DNA from: Mesorhizobium sp. B2-8-5
GTDB lineage: Bacteria > Pseudomonadota > Alphaproteobacteria > Rhizobiales > Rhizobiaceae
Direction of reading: 5' to 3'
DNA: 64,000 nucleotides
Assembly (NCBI RefSeq): GCF_006440675.2
Contig: NZ_CP083951.1
Coordinates: 2,885,501-2,949,500, forward strand
The notes beneath the pieces are model-generated. The model saw only the letters and a program-made list of their open reading frames with translations. It did not search any database and was not told where the DNA came from. Of the stretch, positions 52,422-61,353 are shown one piece after another (the stretch's first letter is position 1; every line of letters starts with the position of its first letter). The position numbers were made by a program, and so were the translations under genes.

Positions 52422-53606
52422 ATGGAACAAACCTGGCGCTGGTACGGTCCGGACGATCCGGTGACCCTCGATCACGTCAAACAGGCGGGCGCGACGGGCG
52501 TGGTCTCGGCCCTGCACGGCATCTATGACGGGCGCGTCTGGCCGCTGGAAAATATCCTCGAGCGCAAGCGGATCATCGAGGCGGCAGGACTGACCTGGTC
52601 GGTGGTCGAGAGCATTCCCGTCCACAACTCGATCAAGATCGGTTCGCCGGAGCGACTCCGCTATGTCGGCTTCTACAAGGATACGATCCGTGCCCTCGCC
52701 AAGGCCGGCATCGCGACGATCTGCTACAACTTCATGCCTGTGGTCGACTGGACCCGCACGGATCTGGCCTACCGCCTGCCGACGACAGGTTATGCGCTGC
52801 GTTTCGATGCGATCGATTTCGCCGCCTACGACCTGTTCGTGCTGAAGCGCCGGAATGCCGAGGCCGGCTATACGCCTGCCCGCATCGCCGAGGCGGAAGC
52901 GCGGCTGAAGGAGCTTAGCGACGAGAAGATCGACGGGATCGAGCGCAATCTCATCGCCGGCCTGCCCGCCACCGAGCGCGCCTACAACCGCGACAGCTTT
53001 CGCGAGGCCTTGGCCGACTACGATGCGATCGGGCCGAAGGAATTGCGCGAGAACCTGGCCTGGTTCTTGCGCGAGATCATTCCGGTGGCCGAGGAGGAAG
53101 GGGTGCGCATGTGCATCCATCCCGACGATCCGCCGTTCTCGCTCTACGGCCTGCCGCGCATCGTCTCGACCGCCGAAGATGCGCGCTTCATCCTCAATGC
53201 CGTCGACAGCCCGGCCAATGGCCTGACCTTCTGCACCGGCTCCTACGGCACGCGCGCCGACAACGACATCGTCGCCATGGTCAAGGAGTTCGCCAGCCGC
53301 ATCCATTTCGTCCATCTGCGCAACGTCACCATCGAGGATGACGGCTCTTTCCACGAGGCCGAGCACCTCGAGGGCGGCACCGACATGGCGCATGTCATCC
53401 TCGCGCTGATGCAGGAGGAGGCGCGCCGTCGCAAGGAAGGCCGCGCCGACTGGCGCATTCCGATGCGGCCGGACCACGGGCATCTGCTCGCCGACGACAT
53501 CGGCAAGACCAGGATCAATCCCGGCTACTCGCTGATCGGCCGGCTGAAGGGCCTCGCCGAATTGCGGGGCATCATGCGCGCCGTCGAGCGGTTCGGGCTG
53601 GCTTGA
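52422..53606 (+). CDS. uxuA: Mannonate dehydratase
   Basis: UxuA of 394 aa, the family's standard length. It converts D-mannonate to 2-keto-3-deoxygluconate. Manganese-site residues are evident: HPDDPP (233-238), Cys271 (FCTGSYG), His298 (FVHLRN) and Asp351/His352/His354 (RPDHGH). GGAGG precedes the ATG. It is transcribed alone, divergent from the GntR/SDR operon, with class D operators in between. KDG kinase and aldolase genes are not in the window. Confidence 0.93.
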   Translation: MEQTWRWYGPDDPVTLDHVKQAGATGVVSALHGIYDGRVWPLENILERKRIIEAAGLTWSVVESIPVHNSIKIGSPERLRYVGFYKDTIRALAKAGIATICYNFMPVVDWTRTDLAYRLPTTGYALRFDAIDFAAYDLFVLKRRNAEAGYTPARIAEAEARLKELSDEKIDGIERNLIAGLPATERAYNRDSFREALADYDAIGPKELRENLAWFLREIIPVAEEEGVRMCIHPDDPPFSLYGLPRIVSTAEDARFILNAVDSPANGLTFCTGSYGTRADNDIVAMVKEFASRIHFVHLRNVTIEDDGSFHEAEHLEGGTDMAHVILALMQEEARRRKEGRADWRIPMRPDHGHLLADDIGKTRINPGYSLIGRLKGLAELRGIMRAVERFGLA

Positions 53607-53636
53607 GGCGGTTTGCGTATGTAAAAACTGTTTGCT

Positions 53637-53652
53637 CAGGTAAAAATACCTG
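53637..53652. promoter_or_regulatory. Palindrome upstream of the right-hand operon (possible IclR operator)
   Basis: CAGGTA-AAAA-TACCTG, a perfect inverted repeat with a four-base spacer, 54 bp before the first gene of the operon that contains an IclR regulator. A second GTAAAAA stretch lies about 20 bp upstream. IclR proteins often bind short AT-centred palindromes. Confidence 0.5.
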
Positions 53653-53706
53653 CTAGTGGTTTGCGGACCGGGCACATGCCCGGTTTGCAGGGAGGAATTG
53701 CCGGAT

Positions 53707-54849
53707 ATGACAAGACTGCGCGGTCTTGCGTGGGATCATCGACGTTGCTGGGGTCCGCTGGATGCCAGTGTCGGGCCGTATCGCGCCGCCAATCCCGGCC
53801 TGGAGATCGAATGGGACCGGCGCAGCCTCTATGAATTCGGCGAGGGCGCGCTCGGCCCCGTGCTCTCGGCCTACGATCTGGTGGTGTTCGACCATCCCTT
53901 CATCGGCGACATCGCGCAGGACGAGCTGATGGTGCCGTTCGACGCTTATCTGTCGGCGGAGCAGGTCCGCTTCTTCGAGCAGGATTCCGTCGGTCCGTCC
54001 TGGCGGTCCTACGAGAAGAGCGGGCGCCAATGGGCATTGCCGATCGATGCCGCCTGCCACGTCGCCTCGTATCGCCCGGACCTGCTGGAACGCTACGCAC
54101 CGGTGCCCCGCACGCATGAAGAGGTGGTCGCGCTCGGCCGGCTGGCGCGCAAGGACGGGAAATGGCTCGGCCTGCCTTTCGTGCCGACGGACGCCATGTG
54201 CCTGCTGTTGACGCTTGGCGACCCACAGGAGGACGGCGAGCAATTCATCGCGACGGACATGGTCGAGCAGGTCGTCGGGCAATTGCGCGAGCTTGCGGCG
54301 CTGTCGCATCCGAACTCGTCCGGTTGGAATCCGATCCGCTGCTACGACCACATGGTCGCGCATGACGACGTTGTCTATGTGCCGTTCGCCTTCGGCTACG
54401 TGAACTATGCCGCGAAGACCGACAGGCCGTATCTGCGCTTTGCCGACGTGCCGACCCCGCGATCGGCCGGCGCCCTGCTCGGCGGCGCCGGCATCGGCGT
54501 CAGCGCCCAGTCGAAGCACAAGCAGCAGGCGATCGACTACGCGCTGTTCCTATGCTCGCCCGACTATCAGCGCGGCGACTATGTGAAGTCGGGTGGACAG
54601 CCGGGATCGCTGGCAGCCTGGAAGGACGCCGAAGTCAATCGTCTCTCCGAAGATTTCTTCTCCTCGACGCTGCGCACGATCAGCTCGTCCTATCTGCGTC
54701 CGACACATCCAGGCTTCATCGCCTTCTTCCGCGAATGCGCGCCGCGCGCGGCCGCGGCCATAGCCGGCGACATCGGCGCTGCGGAGCTCGCCGACCACGT
54801 GAACCGCCTCTATCGCGAAACCAGGCAACCGGAACGGAGCATTGCGTGA
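53707..54849 (+). CDS. Binding-protein-like protein (SBP_bac_1 fold) lacking a signal peptide
   Basis: Protein of 380 aa that looks like an extracellular solute-binding protein family 1 member (YEFGEGALGPVLSAYDLVVFDHP, then GYVNYAAKTDRPYLRFADVP, with late AIDYALFLCSP). The N-terminus MTRLRGLAWDHRRCW has no hydrophobic signal in any in-frame start, so it should remain cytoplasmic. GGGAGGAA lies upstream of the ATG. Its stop overlaps the ATG of an IclR regulator (TGATG). Related signal-less proteins in Rhizobiales lie, as I recall, beside CaiB-type CoA transferase and hydratase genes, as here. Function unknown; a cytosolic ligand sensor or carrier is a guess. Confidence 0.75.
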   Translation: MTRLRGLAWDHRRCWGPLDASVGPYRAANPGLEIEWDRRSLYEFGEGALGPVLSAYDLVVFDHPFIGDIAQDELMVPFDAYLSAEQVRFFEQDSVGPSWRSYEKSGRQWALPIDAACHVASYRPDLLERYAPVPRTHEEVVALGRLARKDGKWLGLPFVPTDAMCLLLTLGDPQEDGEQFIATDMVEQVVGQLRELAALSHPNSSGWNPIRCYDHMVAHDDVVYVPFAFGYVNYAAKTDRPYLRFADVPTPRSAGALLGGAGIGVSAQSKHKQQAIDYALFLCSPDYQRGDYVKSGGQPGSLAAWKDAEVNRLSEDFFSSTLRTISSSYLRPTHPGFIAFFRECAPRAAAAIAGDIGAAELADHVNRLYRETRQPERSIA

Positions 54850-55700
54850 TGGCTGCCGGTATTGCCGAAACGCTCGAGGAAAGTGAAAGCGGCCGCAATG
54901 GATATCGCGTGCCGGCGGTGGAGAAGGCGCTCGACGTGCTGGAGTTCATGGCCTCCAGCGCCGATGCGATGACCCAGACCGAGATCGCGACCGGCCTTGG
55001 CAGGTCCATCCACGAAATTTACCGCATCCTGCTTTTGCTGGAGAAGCGCGGCTACATCTTCCGCACGCAATCGGACCGCTTCCGGCTGTCGCTGAAACTG
55101 TTCGAGCTGGCGCATATGCATCCGCCGGTGAACAGGCTCGTCGAATCCGCGCTGCCGGCGATGCGCGAATTGACCGCCAATGCCGACCAGAGCTGCCACC
55201 TTGTGGTGCGTGAAGGGCAGAACGCGCTGGTGGTGCTGCAGATCGATTCACCGCTGCCGATGCGCTATTCGGTTGCGCTCGGATCGCATTTCCCGATCCT
55301 GGAAACCAGTTCCGGCGCGGTGCTGCTCGCCCACTCGAACCGGTCCGAGCGCGACCGCATCGTCGAGCGCATCGTCGCCGTCGGCGAAGGCCAGGGAACG
55401 CGCGGGGAAATCGAGGCACGGCTGAACGAGGTGGCCAGGCTTGGCTACGAGATGCGCGCGTCGCTGGCTGTCGAGGGCTGCACCAACATCTCCATGCCCG
55501 TGCGCGACCATGTCGGCGCCGTCATCGCCGCGCTTACGGTCCCGCTGCTGCCGCAGAAAGCAGCACGTTTCGACCGTCAGACCGTCTTCGAACGAACCCG
55601 GACAGCCGCCGAGAAGATATCGGCCGCGCTCGGTTGGGGCGAAGCCAACAGCTCTTCACGTGCCGACCCGGAACGGCGGGATTACCCGTTCAGCGACTGA
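54849..55700 (+). CDS. IclR-family transcriptional regulator
   Basis: Regulator of 283 aa. The winged HTH lies in residues about 22-85 (TQTEIATGLGRSIHEIYRILLLLEKRGY), followed by the GAF-like IclR effector domain (SCHLVVREGQNALVVLQI; LETSSGAVLLAHS; GCTNISMPV). It overlaps the preceding gene by one base and lies 26 bp before a binding-protein gene, so it is embedded in the operon it probably controls. The effector is likely an intermediate of this pathway. Confidence 0.92.
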   Translation: MAAGIAETLEESESGRNGYRVPAVEKALDVLEFMASSADAMTQTEIATGLGRSIHEIYRILLLLEKRGYIFRTQSDRFRLSLKLFELAHMHPPVNRLVESALPAMRELTANADQSCHLVVREGQNALVVLQIDSPLPMRYSVALGSHFPILETSSGAVLLAHSNRSERDRIVERIVAVGEGQGTRGEIEARLNEVARLGYEMRASLAVEGCTNISMPVRDHVGAVIAALTVPLLPQKAARFDRQTVFERTRTAAEKISAALGWGEANSSSRADPERRDYPFSD

Positions 55701-55726
55701 GACAAACGAAAACCTGGGAGAGAAAA

Positions 55727-56758
55727 ATGCACTGGTCCAAATCAATCCTGCTCGCATCCGCGGCCATGCTGGCCATTGGCGCGGCGGCGGCGCATGCCGA
55801 GAACATGCCCAAGCACATCGGCTACGTCACCAACTACGCCACGCATGAGTGGTACCAGAACGTCATCAAGGGCATGAAAGCGCATGGCAAGGAACTGGGA
55901 ATCGAGGTCGAGGTGCAGGACGCCAATCTCGACATAGCCAAGCAGGTCGCCGCGGCCGAAGACTTCATCGCCAAGGGCGTCGACGTGCTGATCATCACCC
56001 CGGTGAATGAGGAAGGCGTGGTGCCGCTGCTGCGTCAGGCCAAGGCCGCCAACATCCCGGTGGTGCTCGAGGGAAACCCGGTCAAGGGCATGACCACGAT
56101 GGTCGCCATCTGCGACTACGACACCGGCTATTTCTCGGGCGTCGAGGCCGGCAAATATGCCAAGGAAAAGCTCGGCGGCGTCGCCAAGGTGATGAATGTC
56201 GGCCTGCCGTTGCTGTCGGCGACGGTGCTGCGTTCGCAAGGCTTCATGGACGGGCTGAAGACCATCGTCCCCGACGCGGTCATGGTCCACGACCTTGACG
56301 GCGGCGGTAATCCGGACCGCGCGCTTGAAGTGTCGTCGGCCGCACTCGCCAAGAATTCCGACATCAACATCATCTACGGCATCAACGATTCGTCCTCGCT
56401 GGGCGGCCTGCAGGCATGGAAGGCTGCCGGCAAGTCGCAGGACGGCCTGCTGACGGTCGGCACCGGCGGCGAAGGACTTGCCTTCATCAACGCCATGCAG
56501 AACGAGCCGTCCTACCGCATCGAGGCCGCCATGTTCCCGGAAAAGGAAGGCTTCACGACCATCGACGCGGCGGTCAAGCTGTTCAACAACGAGCAGGTGC
56601 CGGAGCACATCGTCAGCCCGACCGCGCCGATGACTGGCGACGAGTGGAAGAAATACTATGATTATGACGGCACGACCCGCACCATCAAATGGGATGCCGT
56701 CAATGCGCTCCAGCCGCCGGCAAAGTGCATGAAGACCTCGGCCGACCTGAAGAAATAG
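55727..56758 (+). CDS. Ribose-type ABC transporter substrate-binding protein (RbsB-like)
   Basis: Periplasmic binding protein of 343 aa, fold type I, with a Sec signal at residues 1-24 (cleavage after AAHA). YVTNYATHEWYQNVIKGM, DANLDIAKQVAAAEDFIAKGVD and the later TVGTGGEG are typical. GGGAGAGA precedes the ATG. First of the second ribose-type importer; it is separated from its permease by a hairpin and a RIME-type repeat. Ligand unknown: this family binds sugars, polyols, autoinducer-2 and similar compounds. Confidence 0.93.
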   Translation: MHWSKSILLASAAMLAIGAAAAHAENMPKHIGYVTNYATHEWYQNVIKGMKAHGKELGIEVEVQDANLDIAKQVAAAEDFIAKGVDVLIITPVNEEGVVPLLRQAKAANIPVVLEGNPVKGMTTMVAICDYDTGYFSGVEAGKYAKEKLGGVAKVMNVGLPLLSATVLRSQGFMDGLKTIVPDAVMVHDLDGGGNPDRALEVSSAALAKNSDINIIYGINDSSSLGGLQAWKAAGKSQDGLLTVGTGGEGLAFINAMQNEPSYRIEAAMFPEKEGFTTIDAAVKLFNNEQVPEHIVSPTAPMTGDEWKKYYDYDGTTRTIKWDAVNALQPPAKCMKTSADLKK

Positions 56759-56770
56759 GTCGATCGACAC

Positions 56771-56797
56771 GGTCCTTCCCGCGTCGCGGGAAGGACC
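56771..56797 (+). terminator. Hairpin after RbsB-like gene
   Basis: Inverted repeat GGTCCTTCCCGCG / CGCGGGAAGGACC around a central T, 12 bases after the stop codon. There is no T-run. Likely an mRNA-stabilising or attenuating hairpin ahead of the permease genes. Confidence 0.6.
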
Positions 56798-56847
56798 ACC
56801 AGCCAGGCGCCGACGGCCAGCGAAAACACGGCGCCGGCGCCTGACCT

Positions 56848-56963
56848 TAGAGCCGGATGATTTCAGGTCTGTTCGACCTGAAATCTGAATCCGTCTCTAA
56901 ATCCGAGAGATAGAGCATGATGTCGTCCGAAAACCGCTTCACACTTTTCGGCATCATGCTCTA
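56848..56963. repeat. RIME-type rhizobial palindromic intergenic element, copy 3
   Basis: The first hairpin unit is based on TTTCAGGTC..GACCTGAAA. The second unit is GAGCATGATG..CATCATGCTC enclosing TCCGAAAACCGCTTCACACT, clearly the same family as the copy at 25111. It is inserted inside an operon between the binding-protein and permease genes. Confidence 0.85.
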
Positions 56964-56982
56964 GCGACGGGAACGGACTGAT

Positions 56983-57966
56983 ATGAGCGAGCTTATACAC
57001 GCTTCCGCGCAGAAGCGTTTCATCGGCGGCCAGCTTCTCGGCAGCAGCCAGTTGGTGCTGGGCGCCATCCTGGCGGTGCTTTGCATCGCCATCTCGGTCG
57101 CGGCGCCGCAGTTCTATTCGGAGGCCAACATCATCGCCATCCTGCGCCAATGCGCGCTGGTGCTGATCGTCGCCTCGGGCATGACCATGCTCATCATCAC
57201 GGCGGAAGTCGACCTGTCGGTCGGCGCCTCGCTTGCCTTTGTCGGCTGCATCGGCATGGCGGTGCTCAATTCCACTCACAGCCTCGCGCTCGGCATGCTG
57301 GCGGCACTCGCCTTTGCCGGCGGCGTCGGCCTGTTCAACGGGCTCGTCGTCACCAGGCTCAGGGTGAATTCGCTGATCGCCACCATCGGCACCATGATGA
57401 TGCTGCAGGGTGGCGTCTATCTGTTCACGCGCGAAGCGGTGCAGAACCACAATCAACTGGCAAGCTTCACCGATCTCGGCGCCGGCTATGTCGGCGCCGT
57501 GCCGGTCCCCGTCATCCTGGCGGCGCTGATCTTCCTTGTTGCCTATGTGACGCTGCGCTTCACCACGCTCGGCCGCTATCTCTACGCGGTCGGCGCCAAC
57601 GAAAAGGCGGTGCGCCTGTCCGGCCTGCGTTCGGAACGGCTCAAGCTGCTTGCCTTCGTCGTCACCGGCCTGTGCGTCGGCGTTGCCGGCATGATCCTGT
57701 CGTCGTTGATGAATGCCGGCCAGCCGACCGCCGGGCGCGGCTTCGAGCTGACGGTGATCGCCGCCGTCATCCTCGGCGGCACCAGCCTGCTCGGCGGCCG
57801 CGGTTCGCTGTTCGGCACGCTGCTCGGCGTGCTGGTGCTGAAGGTGATCGACAATGGCATCATCATCCTCGGCTGGAACCAGGACCTGCAGATGGTGGTG
57901 CCGGGCATCGTCATCATCCTGGCGACCTATCTCGACATCATCCGGAACAAAGCCAATGTCCGTTGA
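56983..57966 (+). CDS. Ribose-type ABC transporter permease (RbsC-like) 3
   Basis: Integral membrane protein of 327 aa: ITAEVDLSVGASLAF, LRVNSLIATIGTMMM, AVGANEKAVRLSG and GGTSLLGGRGS. It starts 20 bp after a RIME-type repeat. Its end overlaps the ATPase start by 11 bp. Confidence 0.94.
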   Translation: MSELIHASAQKRFIGGQLLGSSQLVLGAILAVLCIAISVAAPQFYSEANIIAILRQCALVLIVASGMTMLIITAEVDLSVGASLAFVGCIGMAVLNSTHSLALGMLAALAFAGGVGLFNGLVVTRLRVNSLIATIGTMMMLQGGVYLFTREAVQNHNQLASFTDLGAGYVGAVPVPVILAALIFLVAYVTLRFTTLGRYLYAVGANEKAVRLSGLRSERLKLLAFVVTGLCVGVAGMILSSLMNAGQPTAGRGFELTVIAAVILGGTSLLGGRGSLFGTLLGVLVLKVIDNGIIILGWNQDLQMVVPGIVIILATYLDIIRNKANVR

Positions 57967-59488
57967 TTTCCTTCATCCCGGCGAAGGCGCGGCCATCGAC
58001 ACGAACGTGTCGGCGCTGGAGATGCGCGGCATCGGCAAGCGGTTTCCGGGCGTGGTGGCGCTGGACAATGTCGACTTCACCCTGGAGCCCGGCAAGATCC
58101 ATGCCCTGATGGGTGAGAACGGCGCCGGCAAGTCGACGCTGATCAAGATCATGGCAGGGGTCTACGGCAAGGACGCCGGCACGGTGCGCATGCGCGGACG
58201 CGAGGTCGACATCAAGTCGCCGCGCGACAGCCTGAAGGAAGGCATCAAGGTCGTGTTCCAGGAGATCGCGTTGATCTCCGAATTCACCGTCGCGGAAAAC
58301 ATCTTCCTAGAAGGCTATCCGACCGGCAGGACCGGCTCGATCGACTGGAAAAAGATCCGCGCCGACTCGGCGGCGCTGTTCAATCGCATCGGCTTCAACG
58401 TCGATCCGGCGGCGCGGACGGGATCGCTGCCGGTGAGCCAGCAGCAGATGGTCGAGATCGCCCGCGCGCTCGCCCACGAGGCGCGTGTGGTGGTGATGGA
58501 CGAACCGACATCCTCGCTGACGCCGAACGAAGTCTCGCTGCTGTTCACCGTCATCCGCCGCCTGGCATCGCTCGGCATCGCCGTGGTCTATGTCAGCCAC
58601 AAGCTCGACGAGGTGTTCGAGATCGCCGACACAGTGACGGTGCTGCGCGATGGACGCCACATATCGACCAAGCCGATCGGCGAGCACACCAACGACACGT
58701 TGATCCAGGACATGATCGGCCGCCGCATCGACAACCTCTTTCCCCGTCAGCGTGGCGCGGCGGGCAGCAAGGTGGCGCTCTCCGTCGAGAAGCTCAGCAC
58801 GGCGAAGAAGCTCATCGACGTGTCATTCGAGGCGCGCGCCGGCGAGGTGCTCGGTTTCTTTGGATTGATGGGCGCCGGCCGGACCGAGCTCGCCAAGGCG
58901 ATCGTCGGCTACGATCCGATCATTTCGGGCACCATCGCGGTCGACGGTCAGCGCCTCGCGCCGCACGACACGCGCACCGGCGTGCGGCTCGGCATCGGCC
59001 TGCTCACCGAGGACCGCAAGAGCGAAGGCCTGATGGGCGAGCTGCCCGTCTACCAGAATGCCAGCCTCGCCTCGCTCGGCGCGTTCGCCCGCCTGGGCTT
59101 CGTCGACAAGGCGAAAGAGCATCAGGCGGTGCAAGACTATGTCGACCGCTTCCGCATCAAGACGCCCAGCCTGTTCCAGCAGATCAAGAATCTGTCGGGC
59201 GGCAACCAGCAGAAGGTGCTGATCTCGCGCTGGCTGATGCGCGGCCTGAAGGTCATCGTCGTCGACGAGCCGACACGCGGCATCGATGTCGGCGCCAAGT
59301 CGGAAATCTTCGCGCTGATCGACCGGCTCGCCGGCGAGGGCCTGGCGGTCGTCATGATGACGTCGGAAATGCCGGAGCTGCTCGGCCTCGCCGACCGCAT
59401 CGCGGTGATGTGCGAGGGCCGCCTGACCTCGATCATGTCGCGCGAGGAAGCCACGCAGGAAAAGATCCTCAATGCGGCGATCGGATAG
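57956..59488 (+). CDS. Ribose-type ABC transporter ATP-binding protein (two ABC domains)
   Basis: RbsA-family ATPase of 510 aa. First domain Walker A GENGAGKST (53-61), LPVSQQQMVEIARAL and VVMDEPTSSL. Second domain GLMGAGRTE, LSGGNQQKVLISRWL and VVDEPTRGIDVG. It has an N-terminal extension of about 20 residues before the first domain. It overlaps the preceding permease gene by 11 bp. It serves two different permeases, one encoded on each side. Confidence 0.94.
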   Translation: MSVDFLHPGEGAAIDTNVSALEMRGIGKRFPGVVALDNVDFTLEPGKIHALMGENGAGKSTLIKIMAGVYGKDAGTVRMRGREVDIKSPRDSLKEGIKVVFQEIALISEFTVAENIFLEGYPTGRTGSIDWKKIRADSAALFNRIGFNVDPAARTGSLPVSQQQMVEIARALAHEARVVVMDEPTSSLTPNEVSLLFTVIRRLASLGIAVVYVSHKLDEVFEIADTVTVLRDGRHISTKPIGEHTNDTLIQDMIGRRIDNLFPRQRGAAGSKVALSVEKLSTAKKLIDVSFEARAGEVLGFFGLMGAGRTELAKAIVGYDPIISGTIAVDGQRLAPHDTRTGVRLGIGLLTEDRKSEGLMGELPVYQNASLASLGAFARLGFVDKAKEHQAVQDYVDRFRIKTPSLFQQIKNLSGGNQQKVLISRWLMRGLKVIVVDEPTRGIDVGAKSEIFALIDRLAGEGLAVVMMTSEMPELLGLADRIAVMCEGRLTSIMSREEATQEKILNAAIG

Positions 59489-59551
59489 AACCATGGCGCA
59501 TCGCCGCAGCATTCCTTGCGATAAGTGCAATTCCTTCGAAGGGAGCAAGCG

Positions 59552-60547
59552 ATGAGCCTTGCAAGCACGGCTTCCGCAAAAGACCGGCCATCCATGCTGG
59601 CGCGGCTCTTTGCCCGGCAGGAACTGGCGCTGCTCGTCTGCCTGATCCTGGTGCTGGCGTTCTTTTCCGCGACGGTCGAGAATTTCTTCTCCGTGCGCAA
59701 CATGACCAACGTGCTGGGCCAGGCCTCGCTGGCGCTCACCGCCGGCATCGGCTGCGCCATCGTCTTCATATCCGGCGAGGTCGATATCTCGATAGGCTCG
59801 CTGCTGGCGACCATCGCGCTGCCGCTGATCATCATCATGAACGATACCAACTCGCTGCTGCTCGGCGTCAGCGGAGCGCTGCTGTTCGGCCTGATCATCG
59901 GTATGGTGAACGGCTATCTCGTCGCCTACGCCGGCATCAACTCGCTGATCGTGACGCTCGGCACGATGTTCATCATGCGCGGCGGCGTCTATCTCTACAC
60001 CGGCCAGCGCGCGATTCCCGACGACGCCAGCCTCGACAGCTTCATCGCGCTGTCCGACGGTCGTCTGTTCAACATCATCCCGTATTCGGCGGTGATCGCC
60101 ATCATGCTCCTCGCCGCCTTCGGCTACATGATGCAGCACCGGCCGTTCGGGCGGCAGATCTACGCCGTTGGTGGCAACCAGGAAGTGGCGCGGCTGGCAG
60201 GCTACGACGTACGGCGCGTCAAGTTCATCTGCTTCATCATCAGCGCGCTGCTGGCGACGGTCGCCGGCATCATCTTGGCGGCGCGAGTCGGCTCGGCGCA
60301 GCATACGGCGGGGCTCAACTTCGAATTCCAGGTCGTTGCCGCGACGGTCCTCGGCGGCGTGAGCCTTGCCGGCGGCATCGGCAGCCTGACAGGGATGGCG
60401 CTGGGCGTGCTGATCCTGCAATTCCTGTCGAACGGCCTGCGCGGGCTCGGGCTGCCGACCGAATGGCAACTTGTCATCACCGGCATGATCATCATCGCCG
60501 CGGTCGCCTTCGACGAAGCGAAGCGCCGGCGCGCGAATGGAGGCTGA
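59552..60547 (+). CDS. Ribose-type ABC transporter permease (RbsC-like) 4
   Basis: Integral membrane protein of 331 aa: FISGEVDISIGSLLA, AGINSLIVTLGTMFIM, AVGGNQEVARLAG and GGVSLAGGIGS. AAGGGAG lies upstream of the ATG. It probably pairs with the permease at 56983 to form a heterodimeric channel. Confidence 0.94.
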   Translation: MSLASTASAKDRPSMLARLFARQELALLVCLILVLAFFSATVENFFSVRNMTNVLGQASLALTAGIGCAIVFISGEVDISIGSLLATIALPLIIIMNDTNSLLLGVSGALLFGLIIGMVNGYLVAYAGINSLIVTLGTMFIMRGGVYLYTGQRAIPDDASLDSFIALSDGRLFNIIPYSAVIAIMLLAAFGYMMQHRPFGRQIYAVGGNQEVARLAGYDVRRVKFICFIISALLATVAGIILAARVGSAQHTAGLNFEFQVVAATVLGGVSLAGGIGSLTGMALGVLILQFLSNGLRGLGLPTEWQLVITGMIIIAAVAFDEAKRRRANGG

Positions 60548-60548
60548 C

Positions 60549-61334
60549 ATGGCTCGTCTTGAAGGAAAAACCGCAGTCATCACGGGTGCGGCCGACGGCA
60601 TCGGCCACGCGATCGCCGAGGCGATGGCGCGGGAAGGGGCGCATGTCTTCCTCGGCGACATCGCCGACGAGGCCGGCGAGGCGTTCGCCGCGGCACTTCG
60701 CGCGGCCGGCCGCCGCGCCGACTATGTCCATTGCGACGTCTCCCAGGAAACCGATATCGCCGGCCTGATCGACAGCGCGGTGAAGAAGACCGGACATCTC
60801 GACATCCTGGTCAACAACGCCGCCATCGCCATCGGCGGCATGCCGGTGCACGAGATGACCGACGAGCAATGGCACCGGCTGATCGCCGTCAACCTGACCA
60901 GCGTGTTCCGCGGTTGCAAATACACGCTGCCGCACATGATCGCGCAGAAGTCGGGATCGATCATCAACATGGCCTCGGCGCAGGGCCATATCGGCCTCGA
61001 CGGCTGGACCGCCTATGCCGGCGCCAAGGGCGCGGTGATGGCGATGACGCGCCAGATGGCGGTGGAGTTCGGGCCGATGAACATCCGCGTCAATTCGATC
61101 TCGCCCGGCACCATCAACACGCCGATGAACGACAGGCTGATCAAGGAGATCGGCGGCAGCCTCGCCAAGGCCTGGGTCAAGATGCATCCGCTCGGCCGCA
61201 TCGGCGAGCCTTCCGAAGTGGCCGAGGCCGCCGTCTATCTGGCCTCCGATGCGGCCGGCTTCACCACCGGCACCGACCTGCGCGTCGATGGCGGGCTGAC
61301 GGCGGCACCCCGCTACGTTCCCGAACTGCTTTGA
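60549..61334 (+). CDS. Short-chain dehydrogenase/reductase (SDR)
   Basis: Classical SDR of 261 aa: TGAADGIG (12-19), VNNAA (88-92), and catalytic Ser143, Tyr156 and Lys160 (YAGAK). GGAGG overlaps the end of the permease gene just before the ATG. Within this operon it most likely oxidises the imported alcohol or polyol before activation to a CoA ester, but the direction and substrate are inferred. Confidence 0.9.
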   Translation: MARLEGKTAVITGAADGIGHAIAEAMAREGAHVFLGDIADEAGEAFAAALRAAGRRADYVHCDVSQETDIAGLIDSAVKKTGHLDILVNNAAIAIGGMPVHEMTDEQWHRLIAVNLTSVFRGCKYTLPHMIAQKSGSIINMASAQGHIGLDGWTAYAGAKGAVMAMTRQMAVEFGPMNIRVNSISPGTINTPMNDRLIKEIGGSLAKAWVKMHPLGRIGEPSEVAEAAVYLASDAAGFTTGTDLRVDGGLTAAPRYVPELL

Positions 61335-61353
61335 AAACGAAACGAGACATGAA

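Noticed and set aside
58823..60661. 612-codon antisense frame over the ATPase and permease genes
   Set aside because: The sense strand encodes standard RbsA and RbsC proteins; the antisense product is an Arg/Asp/His-rich shadow.
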